64,000 bases of DNA from Gracilaria gracilis (GCA_030374805.1 JARGSG010000024.1:775251-839250), one strand, 5' to 3'. Numbered from the stretch's first letter, positions 11,228 through 22,959 are shown. Notes: generated from the letters alone by a model not told the origin. Numbers and translations: made by a program.

Positions 11228-12105
11228 ATGTCGAATGGGTACGCCGAGGACGAGGAGCTAGTGGCTCTGCTACACAGGACGGAGTTACCATAGACGCCAC
11301 TGGGAAGGAAGGAGAAGGTTGGGGACAATATTCGAATGGGGGGGAAGGAGGGAAGTGGGGATGGAGAGGGGATGGGGGTGAAGGGGGTGGAGGGAATAGG
11401 GGACCGGAGAGGAGGTTTGCGGCGAAGATGGAGGAGCGGTTGAGGAGGCCTGGAGGAGAACAGAAAGAGCAATAGGACTAATGGCTTTCTCATAGGGTGG
11501 GTGAGATGGGAGAGGTGGTGCTGAGTGTGTCGGAGATTTGGGTGCCAATGAATATGATTTGGACGATTCGGAAAAGAATGAAATTGGCTAGCGTAAGGAC
11601 TAGAAAGCAGGTGATTGGGGTGGTAGAGTGCGTTGGGAGGGAGATAGTGAAGCTGGGAGAGGAGAATATGGGTCTGAGGGGACGTGTGGAGGTTTTGAAG
11701 GTGCAAGTGGGACAGGTGGAGAAGGCGTGTCAATTGTTCTTGGAGGTGAAGGAGCTGGTGAGGGAAGGTAGCGTTGGGAGGCAGGAGCGGAGAAGGGAAT
11801 GGAGGGGAGGTTGGGGGAAGTGGAAAAGGCGAAAGAGTGCGGTGATGGTGGACGAGGATGGGGAGGTGTGTGTGCCGCGGCAGCTGCCGGGTAGAGCGGC
11901 ACTAGTTGGGTTTGGTAGTGCGGCGGCGGCTGTGAAAACGGCGGAGCGCATACTAATGGAGCAGTATGAGAAGAGGTTGGGAGGGGTTGTGAGCCGGTTT
12001 GATGCTAGAAAGGTGTACGAGAATGGAGAGAGTGTTCCGTTGGAGTTCTTCAACTTGACATTTAGGGAAACTGAGACTCAAAATCCGAATGCAAGGTTGG
12101 AATGA
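11228..12105 (+). pseudogene. Second coiled-coil gene family (type 2), copy 1, decayed
   Basis: Homologous to 24968-26073. It begins ATG-Ser-Asn-Gly-Tyr followed by DEELVALL, stops early at about 11290, and the main open part is 11497-12105 in another phase. Shared features are a coiled coil (VGREIVKLGEENMGLRGRVE, with a KEIRELREENVMLKERLE counterpart in copy 2) and a C-terminal module containing GFGSAAAAVKTAERIL, RKVYENGES and TFRETETQNPNA. No known domain is recognised. It lies directly upstream of a transposon terminus at 12374, suggesting it is cargo or an accessory gene of the same transposon family. It differs from the type 1 accessory protein in both coiled coil and C-terminus. Confidence 0.55.
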
Positions 12106-12374
12106 GGGAGCGCTAGTGGTGAATTCGTAATTATTTAGAGTGTTTTTGACGATTGTGGGGAATGTAAAGTTACGAGCGGTGGCAGGGGAACGGCAAACTA
12201 GCCTTCAACTCCAGTATGTGACGGTTGAACTGCACTGAAAGAAAACATTATTTCAAAAAAAATTTATTTGCCTTTGCCAACTAGCGGAAACTGCAAAAAT
12301 GCTAGTTGTTTTGGACTTCTATTTCCACAACTAGCAATCTAGCATGCTAGACTAGCATTCCGAGAACACCGACG
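12106..12374. repeat. Right terminal region of a transposon, ending in the shared TIR
   Basis: Contains many CTAGC/GCTAG motifs (about 12278-12358) and ends in CATTCCGAGAACACCGACG at 12374. Read inward this is CGTCGGTGTTCTCGGAATGC, matching the ends at 7451 and 29023. Immediately beyond it the interior of a type 1 accessory gene begins, so this element inserted into that gene. Its left end was not found. Confidence 0.6.
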
Positions 12375-13340
12375 TTGTTGAAGTATGGGGTCGAGACAGA
12401 AATAATGGGAGAGACGTGGGAGACGATAAGGGAAGCAGGGAGGAAACAGGAGTGCGTGGAGAATGTAAGCGACGACAAGTGTCTGAAGCAGCGGATGAGG
12501 CAGAAGATAAGCGATGTGATTGGGGTGCGAAAGCGGGCTGCTCTGGACAGATTATTCTCTGTACTGGGATATGATTTGATTGCGAAATGTGCGAAGCCTA
12601 GCGAGGCGACGGAACTTGGTGAGGAGTTCAAGAAACAGATGGACGAGGCTCACGAGAAGCTTATGAGAAGTGAAGACGATGGGATGAACAAGTTGTGTGC
12701 GTGGAGAGTGAGCCGTTTCGAAGATCTTGCGTATTCCGGATCAACTGTGCATGCTCCACCGTGAGGCTGTGGTGATGAAGACAAGTATTTCAAGAATGGA
12801 ATGGAGTGGGCAATGTTGGAGGAGTACATGGGATACGCAGTGGAGACCAAATGTAATGGGGAAACCATTACGTGGATGGGATGGTGATGCACCTCGCAAG
12901 ACTTGATGCGTCGATTGGGTGTGTTGCGAAAACGATGAACGAGGGTGTGGGACGTGGAGGATAAAGGCAGCTCCTGATTTCCACATTGTACGGGAGGTAT
13001 CTGCCGAGGGCATTGGGGGGGTATATTGAAGGTGGCATGGGAATTGGTGAGAGACGAGCCTGCGAAGAATTTGAGAACGATGGGTCTTTAGAGAAAAAAC
13101 CGAGGTGTATGTCCGAAAATTCGTAGAGAATTGCGTCGGTTGGGCTGAGGATTCCATCGAGGGAGAAGGTATATCTAGCGTTGAGGGAAGAATACTTTAT
13201 GGCGAATTTTACGCGGAGACTTGGAGCGGTTCTTGATTGCTACATAGCGGCGCGCCGACCGGAGGAGCCCAATTTCAGTCGTTTGGTTGGGCACCCGGGA
13301 GAGGGTAGGGATGGGGAAGAAGGAGGAGAGGGGAGAGGGT
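12375..13340 (+). pseudogene. Accessory protein (type 1), copy B, 3' part only
   Basis: Matches copy A from about 2570 onward: shared blocks include WETIREAGRKQEC, SDVIGVRKRA and LGYDLIAK, then the LDAWI-like region and a CYIAARRPEEPNF end. The first 129 codons are open (12375-12764); after that several phase changes occur. The 5' part is missing because a transposon end abuts it at 12374. It is convergent with the transposase fragment at 13470-14632, as in copies A and C. Confidence 0.6.
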
Positions 13341-13469
13341 AGGGTGAATAAAAGTGCGAGGAGTGGAGATGGCTGTGGGATGATGAAGAGGTGGTATATC
13401 TTCCTCATCCCATACCTATCTCCAATCTTTCGTGTGGAAGAGGGTGGTAGTGATTGGTTTATGAGAATC

Positions 13470-14632
13470 CTATGGAATGAGTGCTATGCGGGGAGTGGGA
13501 GGTAGGGCCTGGAGGTGGGGTCCCGGTAGAATCTGTTGAGGTAGAATATATGGAAACACCAGTGGAGATGGGAAGTGAAGGGGGGGTGCGGGGTATTTCT
13601 GGCGGAGAACATGAACGGAGCCAAGGATATAAGAGAAAGGGATGAGTCCAAAACATGTAGAAACGTTGTCGGATGTGGAGTGGGCGGAGATGGGAACTAG
13701 ATGGACGGTTTGGTTCTGTTCCTTGTCTGTTGCCCATCGGAGGCATACGCAGTTGAGGGTGACATCGACTTCGTCGCTTGGTGGGACGAGCTCCATGAAC
13801 TGTACGAAGGCGAACTCCTTGGAAGATGGATTGGAAGAAGGAAGGGTGATGCAAAGAAGGGAGATGACTTTCCAGACCCAGACGATGGGGGTTGAGTTGG
13901 AGGAGCTGGTGCCTGCGACGAGTACGTGAGAGAACTTTGGGGACTTAGAAGAACCGAAAGAAGGGGCGGCAAATATTTGTTGGATGAGAGGGAATGGAGA
14001 ATTCTGGAGCGCGAACTCGTTCCACTCTTCAATGTAGTGGTCAAATGAGGGTACATAACCGCCAGCGACGTAAGCCGAGTTGACTACGGTGATTCGGTTG
14101 CGACGGAGAGTGCGGGACTTCTCTGAGAGTTCTAGAACTTCGAGAGAAAGGGTGATGAATGAAGGAAGGGCGTGTTTTGCAATCTGTTGAAGGATGGAGA
14201 GAGTGTCGGTGGGGAAGAGGTATTGGAGAGATTTGGGAGTGAAATGAGAATTAGATTGGAAGAATTTGTAGGCGATGATGAGATCAGCGAATGAGATGAG
14301 TTTTCCATCACGGACGAAACCGGGTTGGCGGGATTGGATGGGAGAGGCGAGAGTACGAGAGGAGGAAGTGATGTAGGGGTTGGTGGAAAGGGGGTTCCAA
14401 TCTTTGGTGGCGTTGGAGTGATGGATAGCGCAAATAGTTTCTTCATGTGCGGTGGACCTACGTTTTGAGGTTTTGGAGTAGTGTGACTTGAAGAGGGAGT
14501 GGGCGTGTTCGAATATACTGGCATCGTTGAAGTGGAGGCCTCTGAAGTGGCGAATGTCCTCGACGATGTGGTCGAGGAGATGGAACTTGAGTTTGCCAGG
14601 GCCGGAAGTGTGGTGGGCGCCGAGGACGAGTA
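13470..14632 (-). pseudogene. Plavaka/KDZ-type transposase, copy B, C-terminal part
   Basis: Open from about codon 1 of the fragment to the natural C-terminus. Blocks seen: LKFHLLDHIVEDIRHFRGLH, EHAHSLFKSHYSKTSKRR, ITVVNSAYVAGGYVP, NCVCLRWA and LGSVHVLRQKYPAPP. It corresponds to roughly the last 390 residues of the family and is the only copy whose C-terminus stays in one frame. It stops abruptly at 14632, where an inserted element begins; the missing N-terminal part continues in the same orientation at 26458. The preserved part lacks the zinc finger and the central blocks. Confidence 0.7.
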
Positions 14633-14649
14633 CGTCTGTGTTCTGCAAA
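14633..14649 (+). repeat. Left terminal inverted repeat of the nested insertion
   Basis: CGTCTGTGTTCTGCAAA, the inverted partner of 26441-26457 with one T/C difference. The next bases, TGCTAATTTTTGGCG, resemble the GCTAGTTTTAGGCGG found inside the right end. Confidence 0.7.
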
Positions 14650-15035
14650 TGCTAATTTTTGGCGAGGGTAGCGCAGAATTTGGCAACGGTCGTCCAGTAA
14701 TTTTTTTGGAGAATTACCTTGTGCTGCCTTTCCAAATTTTGCAGAAAACTGCTTGGGTCGCCCAGTATTTGTCCGCAGAAAATACTCCGTGGTATTCCGG
14801 TCGCGCTAGTTTGCTCTGCCAGGATTAAATGCGCAGTTTTCCACCAAGTGCAGTTTCAGTTTTCACATTGGGTGCACATTAAACGTCTCAATAAGTGGAA
14901 TACTCGCATCCACCCTGTGGAATAGTAGCGCTAGTTCCGATGCTTCCCTATTCAACCAGAGTCTCCTTTGTTTCTATCTATTCACCTATCTGATGCCTAT
15001 CGTAATCGCTATTCTAATCCCTATTCACTACATTT
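14650..15035. other. Left subterminal region, no supported gene
   Basis: Scattered CTAGT/GCTAG and CAGAAAA motifs and no convincing coding frame. The 127-codon frame at 14968-15351 is not supported because it runs through two hairpins. Confidence 0.4.
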
Positions 15036-15195
15036 GCAGAGCTCTATTCAATGGCATCGGCGAGCGTCAATCTCGCCAGGTTCATGCTCGCCAGTACCAT
15101 TGAACGGCGCTCTGCCTGAGCATTTTCGCAGAGAATGCGAGCCGGCCTGCGAACTGCAGTACCGCCATGAGGCGAGGCGCCTCATAACGATACTG
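15036..15195. repeat. Two adjacent foldback hairpins
   Basis: Hairpin 1 (15036-15115): arms GCAGAGCTCTATTCAATGG and CCATTGAACGGCGCTCTGC, and the interior also pairs (GGCGAGCGTCAATCTCGCC against the GGTTCATGCTCGCC side). Hairpin 2 (15157-15195): CAGTACCGCCATGAGGCG pairs with CGCCTCATAACGATACTG around a three-base loop; GCGAACTG at about 15149 and CAGTTCGC at about 15226 may extend it. These could be foldback elements or small-RNA precursors; no function is shown. Confidence 0.55.
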
Positions 15196-15399
15196 TACTA
15201 CTCGGTTTGTGCGTCGCATGTCAGTTCGCTCATCGCACGTAGCGCTCACCGCCTCGCAAAACGTTCGAAATTAGTTTTACCTGTATTGGGATCGGAAAGG
15301 AAGCGAGTTGTCAGTATTCCCAATCTGGAGTGTAGAGTATTACTCTTGTGAGAAACGTACCGCATATCAGAGTGCTTTCTGTTTCTAAGAAAAAAAGTC

Positions 15400-16450
15400 A
15401 GTAGTACCACCATGAGCTCCCTGTGTTCAACGGCTAAGAAAATGAAACAAAAAGTTAGATTACTGAGAAACGTAGTTCCCAGACAGAGTAGATCAACAAG
15501 ACGCATCAATAACATGAACGCATTCAAGAGATTGAGGCACCGTTGACCATCCTAGTATTCTCCTAATCACCACACGGGCAGCATAAGAAACAATCCTTTA
15601 CTTGTCAAGCAATGAAATGATGGAAAACATGTCAGAATCAAACCAAGAAGAAACCATCATACCATGAAAACATAGCCAACTTACCATTAAGAATCACTCG
15701 TTCGGCCTCGTAGACGTAACGCACGTGCCTACTATTAGACCAACGTCGTATGCAATCGCATCGAAATCGCTTACCTGTGAATCAATACAATGCCGCTTCA
15801 AATGTCAGAAACAAAGCAGAAAGTGACCAATCTCGCTTTCCCAAAGTTTAAACTTACCATTACGCAGTCTTCTGTACAAAAACATTCCGCATCCTGCCAT
15901 ATTTTTCGCGCTCTCCAACAACAGTACCTGTGTTCAACGGCGAAGAACATAAAACAACAAGTTTGAATACTTAGAAACGCGTTTCCCAACACACTATTTC
16001 AACAAGAAGTACCAAGAACATGAACGCATTGAAGAGATTGAGGAACTGCGGCTATAAGAGTATGCGGATGGTCAAAGGTGCCACCGTTGACCATCCGCAT
16101 AATCGTATAGTCGCAAAACTGGCATCATAAGAAACATTCCTTCACCTGTTTAGCAATGAAATGATGAAGAGCATGTCCGACTCAAGCCACAAAGAAATCA
16201 AACCGCAATGAAAACAAAGCCAACTTACCATTCAGAATCAATCATGCTGCCTCGTACACGTAACGCACTCGCTGACCATTAGACTACGCGCAGATGCATA
16301 TCGAGAAGCGTTTAACTGCGTAGGAATACAATTCCGCTTAAAATGTCAGAAACGAAGCATAAAGTGACCAACCTCGCTTTCCCAAACTTACCAATACGAA
16401 TTCTTCTGTACAGACCAGTTCCGTATCGTTTCAGAAATATTAGTAGTTGG
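15400..16450 (-). repeat. Tandem ~510-545-bp repeat with exon-like segments on minus strand
   Basis: Two diverged copies in tandem, for example TGTGTTCAACGGC at 15421 and 15929, the CCGCTTmAAATGTCAG block at 15791 and 16333, and the GCCAACTTACCATT block at 15678 and 16222. Read on minus, each copy has short segments bounded by a CAG acceptor-like end and an ATGGTAAGTT donor-like end. One such segment (about 15700-15770) encodes a basic, Cys-containing peptide ending RHVRYVYEAERVILNG; its counterpart in the other copy has two stops. Another (about 15860-15930) encodes the Cys-rich stretch ECFCTEDC. This looks like a decayed gene with duplicated exons. No family is recognised. Confidence 0.45.
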
Positions 16451-17097
16451 TTCAGAAGTATGAAGCGTGGAAGAATAACCTTACCAAAGAACCCAAACGT
16501 CCGCACCTCAGAAAAAGGAGATTCTCCGAAATGGTTCGTTCAACTTCCTAATCGCATGATGTCCGACGTCATTCGATTAGGAAGTGAAAGATCTGTTTCG
16601 GAAAGCATCAAACATGTTTTGCACACCGCGCGCGAGAAACCGAACGAAACGGAGCAAATATCGCCTTCGTCGAAGCGCGATGGGAAAACGTAGTCAGCTT
16701 CGGATGAAAATGGGAGAGAACGTCGTTTTCAAACGTACCAGAAGCCAGTGACTTACATCTGCATTAACTGGGACGCTGGCCCGGACGGCGATCCCAGTTC
16801 ATGGAGGAGGCGAGGCCACAGAGAATTTTACGCGTCGTCGGCCGAGATCGGACAAGTGTACAGATATATCGTTGTCAATTGACAGAATTATTTTCAGTGG
16901 TGGATGATCAACGTTGAACCCTGGCGTCAAGGTCGACGTGTCCATGCGTTACTTTTTTGAACAAAAGCACGTGATTTAAACTCAAATCTATTCTCCACTC
17001 CTTCCCCTGTCCTCAGCATCCTCCCCACCGTCCTTTCGTCTTCCGCTTCTCTTCCGTGCTTGTTCCCTTCCTCTTCTCTCAGACCTTTCCCTTCATT
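16451..17097. other. Flank of transposon copy C, no gene supported
   Basis: Contains the 5' flank of the copy C transposase. I could not find a clear terminus of the CGTCkGTGTT type here. The 116-codon frame at 16343-16693 overlaps the tandem repeat above and is not supported as a gene. Confidence 0.35.
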
Positions 17098-20000
17098 ATG
17101 GTTTACTACTGCAGGCACAAACAGCGCGGCTGTCCGTTCATGGCACGAGAAGTGTTGTCGCTTCAGAGACACGTCAGTCAGTGTCCTCACCGTCACAAAG
17201 CCATTCCATACGGTGAGCACAGCATTCGACGGAGCAAGCGTTTCAAATTATCTGCCCCACCTCCAAACGCTTCTTCTTCGGAAACCGTTACAGCTCCCTG
17301 CCGTACTGCCGAATCTCTCCCTCCCAAAGAAATGGAAGTCTCCGTTCCACCGGAACCCCCGGAACCAGACCGAATTGAGTCGAGTTCTAAACCTCCGTCG
17401 CCCTCTCCCTCACCCTTTGAAACCTCAATTGGAAACGACTCTACTCTTCCACCTTCCGAAGAGTCGCTCGGCGCTCTTCATATGGATTATCTTACCGTCT
17501 GTCTCGCTTCCGTAGCCCCCCACCTTGGTCATCGTGAGGCAGACGAGCTCATTTGTCTTCTTCGGAACCCCCGCTTCTCGCAGAAGCGCTTCAACAAAAC
17601 CATCACCAGTTCCAAGCGCTGTACGGAACTCAAGAACGCTATCTTCGAACGATATGCTTCCACCGATGGATTCAAACAAACCTCTATCTCCCCGCAAGGA
17701 TGTAAGTTCAGCGCCACTCTCTACACGAGAGACCCAATTGAGACCCGTTTCAAGCAGCTCCAGTTAACTAACAGCGAAAAAACCTTCTTCCACCCTATCC
17801 CCCAGACCCACTCCGCGAAAATTTCTCATCCCATGTCCGCAACTCTCGCAAGGGACGCCACCTCCAAGCTAAAGGAAGTGGTAATGGGCTCCTTGGATAA
17901 TAGAATAATAGAATAGTTTGGCATACTCAAGAAATAAGTTTCAGTGAATCTTTCGTAGGTCTTCTGCAGTTGTACACCGATAAGTCTTCAACAACTCTAA
18001 AGCAAACTTCGGTCACCGCCTATCCCTTTCACCTCGTTTTCCTCAACTTTTCCGACCAGCTACGCCGCAAATGTATCCGTGAGGACCTCACGGTAGTTGC
18101 GTACTTCCCTACAACTCTCGAAGAAGTTTCTTCGTCGCATGCAGATGCCATTCCATTCGTTTCCAACACATCTATCCGCGATGCGAGGATGCAGATTCTG
18201 CATCACTCCCTTCGCCGTATTCTAGAGCCTATTCTAAACCTTGCATTGAAAGGAATTGAGTTCACCGGGAAAGACAAAGTCCATCGGGTATGCCATTCAC
18301 TGTTGGCAAGTTACTGCGCAGACATACCTGAAGCAAAGGATATTCTGTCTATTCTCCATGGCACAAAGACCGGACGCCCCTGTCACAGATGCCAGGTGCG
18401 ACGCTCAGTTTTATCCAGTGATGTGCCTACCTCTTTCTCCTTGCGCACACAGAACCAGACAAAACGACTAAAGGAAACATATTACGCAGTCTTGAAAAAT
18501 GCAGAGCAAGAAGACCTTGAAAGATGTCCCCGTAGAGCTAGTGACAGAAGAGCTCAGGCAGATTCTCTGATGCGCTCCAACTCCGTATCTCTTACCCCAT
18601 CTTTTTTAGAAAGCCCTTTCATCCTTCGTTTGATCCCAGGACTTTCTCCTTACAGCCTCTTTTCCTTCGAACCGTTGCACAACCTTCATATTGGCATATC
18701 AAAGCCCATTAAAACAGCCACCATTGAGCGACTTCAGTCACACACGCTGTTAATCACCATAGGAGAATCTACACCGCGCTCCTTCCGAACAGTTCGCACG
18801 CAACTTCTAAACCATGCAAATGCAATCCTCGCCGCCATGGAAAGGGACTTCCCCTCTAGAGGCTTGCACATAGACTTTTCTACACAAGAAAAAGGCAAGT
18901 ATCTCAACGGTATATTCATCAACGAAGGTCTACGCGGAATGCTGGAGGCAAAGAACTACAAAGCACTGGACATGGTTTTCCCATTCATAGGCGCTTTCTT
19001 TGATACATGTCGTGGAAAACATGAAACAGCACCTACCATAACCATCTTCAAACAATACTCAGACTTGGTCGGCGCCATTTTCAGGTACAATCGAGAACCA
19101 AACTGGAACGAAAGCTCTCTCTCAGCTCTCCAGGCCCAGATCACAGCCTTCAAACAATGTACGACCAGAACATTAGCCGACTTCCACCCCTCTAGACTTG
19201 GAACGTTGAAGTTTCATCTTCTTGACCATCCCGTCGAGGATAGCAGACGTCTAGGAGGTATCCAATGCTACGATGCAGGGATATATGAGCATGCCCACCT
19301 CTTATTCAAAAGGCATTATCGGCGAACGTCGAGAAGAACGGCAACGGCTGTGCAGGAAACCACTCGCTCTATCAATCATGAAAATGTGAGAAAGAAGTGG
19401 ATTGGTGATAATCTCCAAGAAGGCATGGCACGCGCACCATACGCTTCCCCAATACCTTCTATTCAACTTCTTCGATTTACGAAGAGGGGTCGTTCGATAA
19501 CCATGGGACAACTTCGACACTACGTTAGGCGGCTCTCCTCATCTTCACTGACGCTATCTGATGCTAAGAAGGACCTCCAGGATAATGATACAATCTCCAT
19601 TCTAGACCAAATTGGGGAACAAGCACTTCCACCGTTCCTCAACCTGGTTGAGGAGACGCTCGAAGATAACTCGATACCCCACTTACCGGAGAAGATCAGG
19701 ATAACACTCGTGAACTCCGCAGTTGTAAGAGGTGGTATGGTTCCCGTTCTACGTCATTTTGAGGCCTCGTCCAATTCTATCGTCCTAGGTAGAAACAAGT
19801 TTCCCGTCAACCAAAGGGCGTTTTTCTCTCCAGCTTTCGGACCGAGCAGGAAACCCAAATTCTCGACCATCTTGGTCAAAGAAGAACAAGGTGCAACATG
19901 GGTTGCTCAAGTAGTCGCTCTTCTCCGTGTGTCTGTTCTCGAATACTCGGGCCCTGTTCCAGAAGTGGCATTCGTTCGGTATTTTGAGGTGTTGCCTCCC

Positions 20001-20311
20001 GCAACAGCTTTGGACAATGTTTTGCAATGCATATCTTTACGTTGGGCTAAAGTGATGAGCAAAACCACACTGTACACTTCCCTGCCCATTCAACACTAAA
20101 GAGCTCAGAACACCTCAACCCTTGGTATGGAATGGTTCCGGGTTCAGCAATACAGGGAACAGTACATATAGTTCGTTCTAATTATCCAGCCCATCCATTT
20201 TCTTCTACACTTCAATGGTTCCAACATCGATTCTACATCAATAGGTTTTATCATGAGCCTGTTCAACACCCAACTGAACCCGAAGAACCCCTTATAGAAG
20301 TAGAACAATAA
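17098..20311 (+). pseudogene. Plavaka/KDZ-type transposase, copy C, nearly complete
   Basis: Best preserved transposase, about 1,070 codons from ATG 17098 to TAA at about 20309. The N-terminus carries a C2HC finger-like motif (C-x6-C, then H-x3-C, residues ~5-30). Then come a Pro/Ser-rich linker, the CADIPEAKDILSILHGTKTG..CHRC block, FEPLHNLHIGISKPIK, GMLEAKNYKALDMVFPFIGA, LKFHLLDHPVEDSRRLGG and EHAHLLFKRHYRRTSRR. Two defects remain: an 8-base tandem duplication at 17899-17914 shifts the phase, and another phase change near 20080 separates the last ~75 codons (WYGMVPGSAIQGTVHIVRSN). It ends 11 bases from the convergent accessory gene. Codon use and composition differ from the G-rich copies A, B and D, so it is a different subfamily. 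Confidence 0.8.
17899..17914 (+). repeat. 8-bp tandem duplication AATAGAAT breaking the transposase
   Basis: AATAGAAT at 17899-17906 is repeated at 17907-17914. Counting only one unit keeps the phase with the downstream frame and aligns with the homologous segment of copy A (ending IWHTPD). Eight bases is the target duplication length of hAT and Zisupton/KDZ-type elements, so this may be an excision footprint; that is inference. Confidence 0.7.
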
Positions 20312-20322
20312 AAGATTCCCGG

Positions 20323-22623
20323 TCATTCTTCTTGTTCATTGTCACCAGGTTGCAATCCTCTTCTCACTGGTGTGCTACTTCCAAAACCCAGCATGTCTAT
20401 CTCCTTGAAATCCATGTCTTTTTCCTCACACTCTCCGATAAAACAATCTGTAACTGATCCCAATCTCTTGCTCACATTCTCAACGAAGAAACGTTCACGC
20501 AATGTTAGGTATATCTTTCCGCTCGAGGGCATTCGAAGCGCTATCGTAGCCTCCCTCATATCATTCCCCAGCACTCCAGTCCATTCATATGCTGCACTCC
20601 CATAGTGATGGAACTCGTTAGAATAACCTCTCTGTACATGTTGCCGGACATCTTCCAACAACTCTTTCAAACAGAGAGGTAATAACTCCGCATACTTCTT
20701 CGTGAACTGTTTCTGCCTTTGCCCACCTCTCGGAGATTGAGCAGTAACAAGAGTGACAACCGTCAGAATCCATGCGTCTAAGCGTGCAAGTGTCAGTATC
20801 GTGCCATCCACTAATGTCCCTTCCTCTTTATCCTCAACATGATACGCAATGACGTCCTTCAACACTTCTACGCCTACCGTGTTTCTGAAGAACAAGTCCT
20901 GGTCGTTCGTATCCATTTTATTCCCGTCATTCTTAGCCTTCGAATACTTCAAACGATCAAGCGGTGCACTCCTCCACCATGACGTGGTGGGGATTTCATT
21001 CGCACCAAGTCGCAAGATGTTTTCTTGTGCTTCCCTCAGCTGCTGTTCAACTTCATCGGCATTTTCTTCTACCACTTTCGTTCTTCTCTATATTAGATCA
21101 TAACCCAACACCAAAAACAATTTATCCCTTGTATTTCTCTTTTACACCCCCAAAACATCACTTATTGTCTGTTTCATTCTCTGCCTTAGACACATATCCG
21201 CACACACTTCTAATATGCATCTTTCTGTGAGAGAGGTCTGTCTAATTCCTTCCCAACTCACTTCTTTCAACTCACTTTGTACCATAGTCTTCAACAGCGC
21301 ATCCCCACCCCCTTCAACAGATGGTGTGAACATTCCAAAACTGGCGAGGAGCTCCACAGGATTCTTGGGAACCATCGCGACACCATCCCCCTCGTTTCGA
21401 ATTATCCCTTCTCCATTCTCCGTCGCTCCCTCCATTATCTCAGCTCGATTGATCCAATTCCTTGAAGGTTTTTCACCTTCAGAACACAGTTCACTGGTCT
21501 CTCTCCTGGCCCAAGTCAACATATTGTGATACACTCCTCGCGCAACCCCTCTAAACGCATCGCTTACAGCGATTCGATGCTTCTTTCTTCCGGTTCGTCC
21601 GGGTTCACTGGTACGGGAAGTGTTACTGCCCTACTGATTCAATGCACCAAGTAAACCTTCAATCACCAGTTCTTTCTCCTCAAGCTTAGTCTTCAATGCT
21701 GTGCTTTGCTCTTGCGCGACCTTTACAAGGAGTCCCCGTATCATCAAATCCTCCTCCAACTTCTTCACCTTTGCTTTCAGTCTATTGATTTCTTTCAGCA
21801 AATCTCTGTGGTTTACAGAAGACGTGATTTCTTTCTCGACAGTTCCCCTGTCTTCGTCCTCCTCCTGCTCTACTTCATGTACCTCCCTTGTTCCCTGTAC
21901 TCTATCTACTTCTGTTCTTCGTGGAACAGTAGAGGTTAGAGTCCTCTTCATTGCACGATATACTGGAGTTATTTCATCCCCTGCATTATCAGCATTGTGC
22001 ACAATGTCAGCCACACGCCGCTCAGAGTTATCCTCTCTGAATCTTTTTCGCCCTGAAAAATTCGAGTTCCGAAGATTTACCCTTCCCACACGCTGTATGC
22101 CGACTTGTCGTGCCTTCAAGGCAACTTTAGATGCCCTTCGCGTCGAAAATGGTGATGGCCGTGGAATGGTTGTGGAATCGTCCACACTCCGTTGTAGGTC
22201 TCTTGCAGTGGGACTATTTTCCAGTTCAGAGACACGGAAATTCTCTTGTTCCTCTTGTGAAACTCGAACCTTTTCCACAATATCCCTTGTCAACGGACCT
22301 GCCGGTTCTCGAGCTTTCGGAACCGGTGAAATTTCTTCGGAGTTGAGATTTTGTTCTACGTTGCCAGTGGTACGCGTTGGGGAGCTCGGCGATGGTTTAC
22401 TTTGACGTACATCGCTAGTTTTCTCAGAGGTACCTTTGCGCCGATAATGGCGGTGACCGACGATGGGATTAGGCCCGTGGTTGGCTTTCGCTGCTGGTGA
22501 TTGACGTGGCGTTGTTTCAACAGCCACTCGTGTTGAACCTCTGTTATCCTCACCAAGTTTCTTCTTCTTCCCTACAGGCTTCTTTCGCGACTGGGTGCCC
22601 CGCGTTCTTGCCTTGTCCACCAT
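20323..22623 (-). pseudogene. Transposon accessory coiled-coil protein (type 1), copy C, one phase with three stops
   Basis: One continuous phase of about 766 codons from ATG 22623 to TGA 20323, broken only by TAG 21631, TAA 21142 and TAG 21088. The N-terminus (about 230 residues) is basic and disordered (KKPVGKKKKLG near the start). A coiled coil follows (LLKEINRLKAKVKKLEEDL, about residues 265-330). A conserved middle block includes LRQRMKQTISDVLG. The C-terminal domain carries GTLVDGTILTLARLDAWI, RGGQRQKQF, KIYLTLRERFFVENVSKRLG and DMDFKEIDMLGFG. The same C-terminal domain occurs in copy A and partly in copy B. No known family is recognised. It faces the transposase tail to tail across 11 bases, suggesting a conserved two-gene transposon. 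Role unknown; DNA binding is plausible from the basic N-terminus. Confidence 0.65.
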
Positions 22624-22641
22624 GTTGTTAATTGATACCAA

Positions 22642-22959
22642 TGCCCAAGTTGAGAAAAGAAAACAGGGAAGACAAAGAGATTGTAGATTAAAGGGGATTC
22701 GGAGAACGGTGTGAAAGAGCGAGGATGGTTGGACACGGAAGGGAGTATGATGAATGGAATAGCGGAATCAATAACAGTCAGTTTACAGAACCTGTGTAAA
22801 TCATTGGAAACTACAAATCGTGCAGCTACACAAAGGGAGTTGCCTATAGACCTCGCAACCACTCCTCGTCCTTAGCGAAATCAAGAGTGAGAGACCAGTT
22901 TCAATTGTACTCCGCACCATAACTGACATAGAGCTCCTCACCAACTTCTATCTGTCTCT
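22642..22959. other. Flank of transposon copy C, no gene
   Basis: Upstream region of the accessory gene. No clear terminus was seen before the satellite starts. Confidence 0.35.

Noticed and set aside
14968-15351. 127-codon plus frame as a gene
   Set aside because: Runs straight through two strong hairpins and has no recognisable protein features.
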